Part shown: positions 1-6,235 of the stretch, one piece after another
Layout: each line of letters begins with the position of its first letter
Position numbering within the stretch: the stretch's first letter is position 1
From: Alphaproteobacteria bacterium
GTDB lineage: Bacteria; Pseudomonadota; Alphaproteobacteria; Micavibrionales; Micavibrionaceae
Assembly (NCBI GenBank): GCA_020442505.1
Contig: JAGRJZ010000193.1
Span: 1 to 7,668 of the forward strand
Reading direction: 5' to 3'
Length of the DNA: 7,668 nucleotides
The notes under the pieces: generated by a model
The model's database searches: none
Told to the model about the DNA's origin: nothing
Seen by the model: the letters and a program-made list of their open reading frames with translations, nothing else
Program-made: the position numbers and the translations under genes

Positions 1-714
1 TTAAATCGTAACTTTTACACTTAAATACTGTTCCTGAATTTCCGGTTTGGATTTAAGGTCCTGCATCGTCCCGTCAAAGACAACTTGTCCTTTTTCGAGG
101 ATATAGGCCCGGTCGCACAGGGCATGAGCAGCATACTGGTTTTGCTCGGAAAGAAGAACGCTCAGGCCCTCTTTTTTCAGTTCCTTGATCGTGCCGATCA
201 TGTTCTGGACGATAATGGGGGCAAGACCTTCCGTCGGTTCGTCGAGAAGAAGGAGCCGCGGATTACCCATCAATGTTCGTGCCACTGTCAACATTTGCTG
301 TTCCCCGCCGGAGAGTTGCCCGCCGAGGCGGTCGTGAAGCTCCTCCAGCTTCGGGAACAGGCCGTAAATCCGCTCCAGCGTCCACGGGCTGGCCGTGCCG
401 CTATGGTCCTTTTTCCCCACCATCAGGTTTTCATACACGGTCAGCTGCGGGAAAATCCGGCGCTCTTCAGGCACATAACCGATCCCGCCGCGCGCGATAC
501 GGTAATTGTGATGGCCGGTAATGTCTTTTCGCGTGTGCAACACCCGCCCACTTTTGGGACGCACAAGCCCCATCACGGTCTTGAGCGTCGTCGTCTTCCC
601 CGCGCCGTTCCGCCCCAGCAGCGCCACGCATTCGCCTTCCTCCACCTGCAAACTCACGTCTTGCAGAATATGCGCCCGGGCGTAGAACGTGTTGATGGAA
701 TCGATGGCGAGCAT
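1..714 (-). CDS. livF: LivF-type ABC transporter ATP-binding subunit
   Basis: Second cytoplasmic ATPase of the Liv/HAAT importer, partner of LivG. The 237-residue protein is the standard length for LivF. It shows Walker A GRNGAGKTT (34-42), the IGYVPEERRIFPQLTV segment (78-93) in the Q-loop position, an LSGGEQQ signature (134-140), Walker B LLLLDEP (154-160) followed by TEGLAP, and EQN (190-192) in the switch position. A glutamate in the VPE motif and EQN instead of a histidine are normal for LivF and do not indicate inactivation. The start chosen is the ATG at 714, where LivF-like sequence (MLAIDSINTFYA) begins; its A is also the last base of the SBP E stop. The TAA stop occupies positions 1-3, so what follows livF and any terminator lie outside the window. 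Confidence 0.95.
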   Translation of the reverse strand: MLAIDSINTFYARAHILQDVSLQVEEGECVALLGRNGAGKTTTLKTVMGLVRPKSGRVLHTRKDITGHHNYRIARGGIGYVPEERRIFPQLTVYENLMVGKKDHSGTASPWTLERIYGLFPKLEELHDRLGGQLSGGEQQMLTVARTLMGNPRLLLLDEPTEGLAPIIVQNMIGTIKELKKEGLSVLLSEQNQYAAHALCDRAYILEKGQVVFDGTMQDLKSKPEIQEQYLSVKVTI

Positions 715-1901
715 TATTTTTCCTCTTCCGGCGGCAAATAATCCCAACCGTCCACATATTCCGTATCCACGAAGGCGGCAGCATCGTTCACAACGGCAGA
801 AGTTCCAACCCAAACGCCATGACTCGGTGCATGGTCGCTGCTCCTGATCCGGAACGGCACACCGTAAACGCTATTAACGGAAAAATTATCTTCCAACGCT
901 CCGATAATGGCATCCGTATCCACATCGCCCGCCTTTTCGATAGCGGCTTTGATCGTGAACAATGTCTGATAGGCCGTAACGCCCGTCCAGCCCATTTTAT
1001 CTGTGCCAAATTTTTCCCGATAGGCAGCAACGAATTCCTTCATCATTGGATTGTCGATTTCCGCCGCAGGCAAGCCCACGGTTAGCCAGCCCTCCGGCAT
1101 TTCCGTACCCAAAACATTCTGGCTTTCCTGCCGACCTAAGTCTTGTGATACCTTCAGAAGATCATCCGTCAAAAGGCCGCGTTTTTTCCCTTCCCGCAAA
1201 AGCTGGAACAGATCGCTGCCCCACAGGCTGGTGTAAAGGGCATCGGGCTTTTCGGCTTTCAGCGCCTGAACAACGGCACCCGCCTGAATTTTTCCAACGG
1301 CAGGCCATTGCACTTCAACCCACTGTGCATCCGGCTGATATTTGTGCAGCGCTTCTTTGAAAGCATTGAAATTGCTCTGTCCCCAGTCGTAACTGTGGTT
1401 GACGGCAACCCATCGCTTTTTCCCTTGTTCCGCAGCGCGTTTGGCAAGAATGTGATTGATTGTGTAAACGGTTGCACCTCCGCCGCGAAAGGCATGGCTA
1501 TGCCCGTTGCCCCAGAAAAACTTGTCCGAGTTTGTGCAAGATGAGACGTACAAAATCCCGTTATGTCTCGCGTAATCGGAAATGGCCAGTTCAATATTGG
1601 CCAGATTGCATCCGGTCAGGATTTTTACATCATCTTGATAGATCAGGCGCTCTACAACCTTTATAGCCTCGTCAGGCTTTCCCAGATCGTCTTTGGAAAT
1701 GACCTCGACCGGACGGCCCAAGATGCCGCCGGAAGCGTTTATTTTCTCTGCCGCGATGGTAAAGCCGTTCCGTGTTGGTTCAGCGAAAATATTCCCTGCC
1801 GTATAGCTGGAAATATCCCCGATTTTGATCGGTTCCTTATCCTCCGCCCACGTGGGCAGGGCCAAAAGAACCAAAAACAGCGTTCCTAAAATCCGTTTCA
1901 T
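714..1901 (-). CDS. SBP E: Liv-type periplasmic substrate-binding protein with paired loop cysteines
   Basis: Secreted solute receptor of 395 residues. The signal peptide is residues 1-19, ending in TWA, and the mature protein begins EDKEPIKIGD. Landmarks are NASGGILGRPVEV (55-67), the first ligand loop TGCNLANIE (96-104), second loop VSSCTNSDK (119-127), KKRWVAVNHSYDWGQ (161-175), QWPAVGKIQAG (198-208), LWGSD (226-230), EMPEGW (267-272), AIEKAG (320-325) and IRSSDHAPSHGVW (352-364). It is the most divergent of the set. It has DHA instead of DHQ, Trp173 before the glycine where others have Tyr, Phe or Ala, and its only two cysteines (C98, C122) fall in the two predicted ligand loops. AGGAGG at 1910-1915 lies eight bases before the ATG and inside the end of SBP D. 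The TAA stop shares one base with the livF ATG. The call as a Liv-type receptor is firm; the ligand is unknown. Confidence 0.93.
   Translation of the reverse strand: MKRILGTLFLVLLALPTWAEDKEPIKIGDISSYTAGNIFAEPTRNGFTIAAEKINASGGILGRPVEVISKDDLGKPDEAIKVVERLIYQDDVKILTGCNLANIELAISDYARHNGILYVSSCTNSDKFFWGNGHSHAFRGGGATVYTINHILAKRAAEQGKKRWVAVNHSYDWGQSNFNAFKEALHKYQPDAQWVEVQWPAVGKIQAGAVVQALKAEKPDALYTSLWGSDLFQLLREGKKRGLLTDDLLKVSQDLGRQESQNVLGTEMPEGWLTVGLPAAEIDNPMMKEFVAAYREKFGTDKMGWTGVTAYQTLFTIKAAIEKAGDVDTDAIIGALEDNFSVNSVYGVPFRIRSSDHAPSHGVWVGTSAVVNDAAAFVDTEYVDGWDYLPPEEEK
721..725 (-). promoter_or_regulatory. Shine-Dalgarno site that fixes the start of livF
   Basis: The minus strand reads GAGGA, six bases before the ATG at 712-714, within the Glu-rich last codons of SBP E. 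It supports this ATG over an in-frame ATG at 813, which would add 33 residues rich in Cys and Arg with no counterpart in LivF proteins. Confidence 0.72.
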
Positions 1902-1904
1902 CGC

Positions 1905-3107
1905 TTATTCCTCCTGTGGTCTTACCGTTTTCACGTAGTCGTCGCCGGGATAGTACAAATCCCCGGATTTGTACGTCCAGTCCACAATCGTCGGCGTGCC
2001 GTCCACAATCGCCGTTTTCCCGATCCACAGGCCGAGGTTGGACTGGTGATCGGCGGCGCGGTAGGTGATCGGTCCTGCCGTGCTGTCGAAGGTCAGGCCC
2101 TCCATCGCGTCCACGATGGATTCCATATCGTCCGTCCCCGCTTTTTCCACGGCGGTGGCGAGGGATTTCATCATGTTGTAGCCGGTAAAAGCGAACCAGC
2201 CGGGATTGTCCTCGTATTTTGCGCGGTACGCTTCGACAAACGCCTTGTGTGCGGGCGTGTCGATGTCGTTGTAAGGATACCCTTGCGTAATCCAGCCAAC
2301 GGGCGCTTCCTCGCCCAAAACCTCCAGCCCCTCCGGCTGGCCGAGCAAGACACTGACCACCGTGCGGTTATCGAACAGGCCGCGCTTCGTGCCTTCGCGG
2401 ATAAATTGCGTGGCATCGCTGCCCCAATGGGCCACCAGAATAGCATCTGGTTTCTTATGCTCTATGGCCTGTGCCACCAATCCGGCTTCAATTTTCTGGA
2501 TCGGGTGCCACTGGATTTCGACCCATTCGGCCTCCGGAATGCGTTCTTTCAGAGCCTTTTGGAAATCCTCCAGCACCGAACGGCCAAATTCATAGTCTGG
2601 CCCCACGAACGCCCAGCGTTTCGCACCCGTTTCCGCCGCCGCTGCGGCCAGCGCCTGTCCATACATGTAATTGGGCACGTCAAAGCGGAAGGCGTAGCGG
2701 TGGCCTTCCTGCCAGATATGCTTGTTCGTGCCGTTAATGCCTTTCAGGTAGAAAATCTTGTTCCGTTTAGCCCACGAAGACACCGCCAGACCATTATTAT
2801 CCGGCCCCGTGCCCGTGATGAATTTCACGTTATGGCGGTTGACGAGTTCTTCGGCGTCTTTCAGAACGTCCGCCGGGTTCCCGCTGCCTCCGTCGCGATA
2901 GATCACCTCCAAAGGCCGTCTGTCGAGCAACCCGCCCGCGTTGTTGATTTCCTCCACGGCCAGTTTGACGCCGTTGCGATGGTTAATCCCCATCTGCGCC
3001 CAGAGGTTCATCTCGATGATGTCGCCGACGACAATGGGCTGTTTCTCCTCCGCATAAGCAGGGGTGAAGGCCAAAACCAAAAGAGCTAAAAATCCAAGTA
3101 AACGCAT
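1905..3107 (-). CDS. SBP D: Liv-type periplasmic substrate-binding protein
   Basis: Secreted solute receptor of 400 residues, the longest of the five, with no cysteines. Residues 1-19 are a signal peptide ending in AYA; the mature protein begins EEKQPIVVGD. Landmarks are NNAGGLLDRRPLEV (55-68), the first ligand loop GTGPDNNG (99-106), second loop KGINGTNKH (122-130), AKRWAFVGPDYEFGR (162-176), QWHPIQKIEAG (199-209), HWGSD (227-231), TAVEKAG (318-324), YRAADHQSNLGLW (349-361) and an RPQEE tail. It groups with SBP E through the WGSD....REG.KRGL block, and both differ there from A-C. The AAGGA at 3116-3120 sits eight bases before the ATG. Its own last codons carry the AGGAGG used by SBP E. The gene looks more G+C-rich than its flanking SBP genes. 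The residues lining its loops differ from all neighbours, so a different ligand is likely; which one cannot be told. Confidence 0.94.
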   Translation of the reverse strand: MRLLGFLALLVLAFTPAYAEEKQPIVVGDIIEMNLWAQMGINHRNGVKLAVEEINNAGGLLDRRPLEVIYRDGGSGNPADVLKDAEELVNRHNVKFITGTGPDNNGLAVSSWAKRNKIFYLKGINGTNKHIWQEGHRYAFRFDVPNYMYGQALAAAAAETGAKRWAFVGPDYEFGRSVLEDFQKALKERIPEAEWVEIQWHPIQKIEAGLVAQAIEHKKPDAILVAHWGSDATQFIREGTKRGLFDNRTVVSVLLGQPEGLEVLGEEAPVGWITQGYPYNDIDTPAHKAFVEAYRAKYEDNPGWFAFTGYNMMKSLATAVEKAGTDDMESIVDAMEGLTFDSTAGPITYRAADHQSNLGLWIGKTAIVDGTPTIVDWTYKSGDLYYPGDDYVKTVRPQEE

Positions 3108-3111
3108 TGTG

Positions 3112-4302
3112 TTATTCCTTTCTCATAGAACGAATCTCTTCATCCGAAGGCATGAAGTCTTTTGTCTCAATATACTGTGCATCCGGTAACGTTGCTTCAC
3201 CGTTAACAAAACCAGTGTGACCAGCCCAGATTCCGAGCGTGGACTGGTGATCGACCTTCCGAAAAGTCACCGGGCCGACGGGCGTTTCGAATGTCAAACC
3301 GGACATCGCCGCCGCCAGTTTCTTTCGGTCGGGTTCTCCCGCCTTTTCCAACGCAGCGGCAATTGCATACACAGCCGTATAGGCATGGAAAGCGGCAATA
3401 TCCGGCATTTCGCCGTATTTTTCCTGAAAGCGTCGAAAGAATTCCTGATGTGCAGGACGTTTGGCGTGCAGGGGATAGCCATGGGTCAACCACCCTTCCG
3501 GTAATTCATCCCCCAGCGGCCTCGTATTATTCGGAAAGCCCAGATAGGGGCTAACGACCGGCATGTCTTGTAATACCCCGCGTCTACGATTTTCACGAAG
3601 GAATGCGGCCAAATCTTTTCCAAAGAGTACAACCAGAATCGCTTCAGGCTCTTTCCGGACCATCGCTGTGACTTCCGCCCCGGCCTGAATTTTGCGCAAA
3701 GCAGGCCATTGTTCGCCAACCCATTCGATATCCGGCCTTAACGCCAGTAAATGTTTTTTAAAATCGGCCACCATGGCGCGGCCATATTCGTAGTTAGGGG
3801 CAATCGCCGCCCAGCGTTTGGCGGGAAGCTTGGCAACATCCGCAGCAAAAATCCGGGCCAGTGCATCGGTGCTGGCATCGAGGCGAAAGACATAAGGGTG
3901 CCAGTTCTGCCAGATCAGGTGCGAAGACCCGCCGCCGGGTTTCATGAACCCGATTTCGTTATGCTCTGCCACGTTTGAGACGGCCTGCGCCACATGGTCG
4001 AGGATGGTGCCGAAAATAAAGACGGTGTCGTAGCTGTTGATCAGTTCCTCGGCAACTTTCACGCCTTCCGCAGGGTCGTTCTTATCGTCCCGGGAGACGA
4101 TTTTCAGCGGACGGCCCAGAACGCCACCAGAATCATTGATTTCCTCCAGCGCCATCTGCCATCCTTGCCGGTGGGGAATGGCCAAAGATGCCAGTTCCGT
4201 ATAAGACGCCATTTCCCCGATGATAATTGGTTCTTTATCCTCTACCTGTGCCATCAAAGGCACCAAAACCACCGCCATCACAAAAACCAAAAACCATCTC
4301 AT
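3112..4302 (-). CDS. SBP C: Liv-type periplasmic substrate-binding protein
   Basis: Secreted solute receptor of 396 residues, without cysteines. The signal peptide spans about residues 1-18 (MRWFLV to LMA), and the mature N terminus carries EDKEPIIIGE. Landmarks are DSGGVLGRPLKI (57-68), the first ligand loop GTILDHVA (98-105), a glycine-rich second loop PGGGSSH (122-128), HPYVFR (135-140), LPAKRWAAIAPNYEYGR (159-175), QWPALRKIQAG (198-208), GDELPEGW (264-271), ALEKAG (317-322) and FRKVDHQSTLGIW (347-359). It resembles SBP A most, sharing GVLQD, GDELP.GW and a C-terminal PSDE.IRS. It is therefore the best local template for what SBP A has lost. It starts inside the end of livG (ATGA overlap) with AAGGAG at 4310-4315, seven bases before the ATG. 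Four bases separate it from SBP D. The ligand is unknown. Confidence 0.94.
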   Translation of the reverse strand: MRWFLVFVMAVVLVPLMAQVEDKEPIIIGEMASYTELASLAIPHRQGWQMALEEINDSGGVLGRPLKIVSRDDKNDPAEGVKVAEELINSYDTVFIFGTILDHVAQAVSNVAEHNEIGFMKPGGGSSHLIWQNWHPYVFRLDASTDALARIFAADVAKLPAKRWAAIAPNYEYGRAMVADFKKHLLALRPDIEWVGEQWPALRKIQAGAEVTAMVRKEPEAILVVLFGKDLAAFLRENRRRGVLQDMPVVSPYLGFPNNTRPLGDELPEGWLTHGYPLHAKRPAHQEFFRRFQEKYGEMPDIAAFHAYTAVYAIAAALEKAGEPDRKKLAAAMSGLTFETPVGPVTFRKVDHQSTLGIWAGHTGFVNGEATLPDAQYIETKDFMPSDEEIRSMRKE

Positions 4303-5054
4303 GCCGCTTCTCCTTCCGTTCCTAAATAAACATCCCGTACGGCTTTGTTGCCGCGTATCTCCTCCGGGCCGCCTTTGGCGATCAGTTCGCCGCGGTGGAG
4401 GACGATAATCTCGTCCGCGTGGCCGAACACAGCCGTCATATCATGCTCCGTGAACAAAATGCCGATTTGCTTTTCCCGCGCGATATTATGTGCCAAGTCC
4501 ATTAGCCGTTCGCGCTCTTTTACGCCCATACCTGCTGTTGGTTCGTCCATAAACAATAGCTTCGGATCGTTCGCCAGCGCCATGGCTAGCTCCAGCCGTT
4601 TGAGATCGCCGTACGCTAAAATGGAGCACGCGCTGTCCGCCTGATCGGCGAGGCCCACCATCTCCAGCAGTTCCATCGCCCGCGCCTCATGCTGCCGCCG
4701 CGCACGACGCACGATATCCAACAGGCCCCGGTTCCACGAGAGCAGCGTCATTTGCACGTTTTCGATGACGGACATGGACAAAAACGTTGCGGTGATCTGG
4801 AACGTCCGGCCGATCCCCAGCCGCCAGATTTTTTGCGGGGAAAGGCCGGTGATGTCTTTGCTCTCAAACAACACCTTGCCGCCATCGGGCGCAAGCTGGC
4901 CGTTCAGGCAGTTAAAGGTCGTGGACTTCCCCGCCCCGTTCGGCCCGATCAGCGCGAGCAATTTTCCGGGTTCCAGATCAAACGAAACATCCTTCACAGC
5001 CTTCACCCCGCCAAAAGACTTCTGGAGGTTTTGAACGGAAAGGAGAGGGGTCAT
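4299..5054 (-). CDS. livG: LivG-type ABC transporter ATP-binding subunit
   Basis: One of the two cytoplasmic ATPases that power a Liv/HAAT importer, working as a heterodimer with LivF beneath LivH and LivM. All nucleotide-binding elements are present in the 251-residue protein: Walker A GPNGAGKST (37-45), a Q-loop at GRTFQ (82-86), an ABC signature LAYGDLKRLELA (146-157), Walker B LLFMDEP (166-172) and the switch histidine in TEHDM (202-206). LAYGD in place of the textbook LSGGQ is normal for LivG, as is the AGMGV segment after Walker B. The C terminus has the usual RDVYLG motif followed by a short TEGEAA tail. Both ends overlap neighbouring SBP genes by four bases. Its Shine-Dalgarno sequence (AAAGG, 5061-5065) is weaker than those of the SBPs. 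It is unusual in lying between SBP genes rather than directly beside livM and livF. The ATPase itself shows no sign of damage. Confidence 0.96.
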   Translation of the reverse strand: MTPLLSVQNLQKSFGGVKAVKDVSFDLEPGKLLALIGPNGAGKSTTFNCLNGQLAPDGGKVLFESKDITGLSPQKIWRLGIGRTFQITATFLSMSVIENVQMTLLSWNRGLLDIVRRARRQHEARAMELLEMVGLADQADSACSILAYGDLKRLELAMALANDPKLLFMDEPTAGMGVKERERLMDLAHNIAREKQIGILFTEHDMTAVFGHADEIIVLHRGELIAKGGPEEIRGNKAVRDVYLGTEGEAA

Positions 5055-6235
5055 TTCCGGCCTTTCCTTTCCAAAACGTACTCATCCGGCGGGAAATGAT
5101 CGCCGGGAGATTGCAAAACGGTGTCCGTCATCGTTGGTTCACCGTCGATCACAGCCGTCACGCCCACCGTATGAACAAAGGTTGATTGATTGTCGATCTT
5201 CCGGAAGTAAAACGAGCCATTGATAAAATCAAAACGGATGTCGTTCATAGCCTTGATGAATGCCTCGCAGTCAAGCGTCCCGGCCTTTTCGATTGCCAGC
5301 GCGATGGATTTCAGGGCCAGATAGCCGAGAACGGAATTGAACCCCGGCTCCTCGCCGTAGATATCCTCGTATTTATCGTAGAAAACCTGATAAGGGGGAT
5401 CACCATCCTCCCGTCCCGGCAGGCCGAGGACGATCCAGCCCTCCGGCAGTTCCGCCCCGAACTTCCCGCGCTCTTCCGGGAAGCCAAGGCTGGGGTTAAC
5501 AACGGGAATATCGTCAATCCCACGCAGGCGCGATTCCCGGACAAAGGCGCTCATATTCCCGCCGAGAAGAAACACGAACAGCGCATCAGGCTTGTCTTTT
5601 TTGACGGCCTGCACCACCGCCCCGGCATTAATCCGGTTCAGGGAGGGCCATTGCTCCATGACAAATTCCACATCTGGACGCAGACGGGATAAATGTTCCC
5701 GAAAAGCATCTGCATAAGCGTGCCCGGCTTCGTAATTTTCCGCGATGATCCCCCAGCGTTGCGCGGGCAGTTTCGCCGCTTCTGCCGAGAGCATGGAGGC
5801 CAGCGCGTAAGTGCCGTTATAAATCCGGAAAACATAAGGATGGCCTTCTTCCCACAGCAATTTGTCCGTCCCGGCAATCGCCGTGACCAGAGGGATTTTT
5901 TCGCGTTTTGAAATTTCGGACACTGCCAAACCGACATGGGAAAACATCGGTCCCATCAGGGCAAAGACGTTTTCGGCGTGGATCAATTCTTGCGCCACCG
6001 TCACAGCATCAGACGGGTTACCCCGGCTGTCACGAGAGATGATTTCCAAGGGACGGCCCAGCACGCCGCCGCTTCCGTTGATCTCCGCCAATGCCAGTTC
6101 CCAGCCCTTTTTATACGGCTCGGCATACTGGGCCAGCCCCGTATAGGGCGCGATGTCGCCGATTTTGATCGGTTCGGCAGCGTGTGCGGGGAAGGCCAGG
6201 AAATATGCCAGTATAAGTGTGAAAATCTGTTTCAT
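5051..6235 (-). CDS. SBP B: Liv-type periplasmic substrate-binding protein
   Basis: Secreted solute-binding protein of 394 residues, full length for the family. Residues 1-19 are a signal peptide ending in AHA, and the mature protein begins AEPIKIGD, nearly the same as SBP A. Visible landmarks are GSGGVLGRPLEI (55-66), the first ligand loop GPMFSHVG (95-102), HPYVFR (132-137), RWGIIAENYEAG (160-171), QWPSLNRINAG (195-205), ELPEGW (262-267), AIEKAG (314-319) and FRKIDNQST (344-352). Two pocket-region differences stand out. The residue before the glycine at 171 is alanine, where the paralogues have Tyr, Phe or Trp. The otherwise common DHQ motif reads DNQ (348-350). The C-terminal tail is basic (ERKGRK), unlike the acidic tails of A, D and E. 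The single cysteine is C323. Its start shares one base with the stop of SBP A, and its stop overlaps livG by four bases. The ligand is unknown. Confidence 0.94.
   Translation of the reverse strand: MKQIFTLILAYFLAFPAHAAEPIKIGDIAPYTGLAQYAEPYKKGWELALAEINGSGGVLGRPLEIISRDSRGNPSDAVTVAQELIHAENVFALMGPMFSHVGLAVSEISKREKIPLVTAIAGTDKLLWEEGHPYVFRIYNGTYALASMLSAEAAKLPAQRWGIIAENYEAGHAYADAFREHLSRLRPDVEFVMEQWPSLNRINAGAVVQAVKKDKPDALFVFLLGGNMSAFVRESRLRGIDDIPVVNPSLGFPEERGKFGAELPEGWIVLGLPGREDGDPPYQVFYDKYEDIYGEEPGFNSVLGYLALKSIALAIEKAGTLDCEAFIKAMNDIRFDFINGSFYFRKIDNQSTFVHTVGVTAVIDGEPTMTDTVLQSPGDHFPPDEYVLERKGRK

Noticed and set aside
147..470. LivF lacking the canonical Q-loop glutamine and switch histidine, as a sign of an inactive ATPase
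   Set aside because: E. coli LivF also has VPEGRR and EQN at these places, so this is the family norm.
85..741. A 218-residue open frame on the plus strand opposite livF
   Set aside because: It is antisense to an intact LivF with all ATPase motifs, and its translation shows no domain or sensible start context.
715..813. A 33-residue N-terminal extension of LivF
   Set aside because: It overlaps the end of SBP E in another frame, is rich in Cys and Arg, and does not match any part of LivF.
2046..3089. A 347-residue open frame on the plus strand opposite SBP D
   Set aside because: It lies wholly antisense to a gene with clear family motifs and signal peptide. Its translation has no recognisable motif, and long antisense frames are expected opposite G+C-rich coding sequence.
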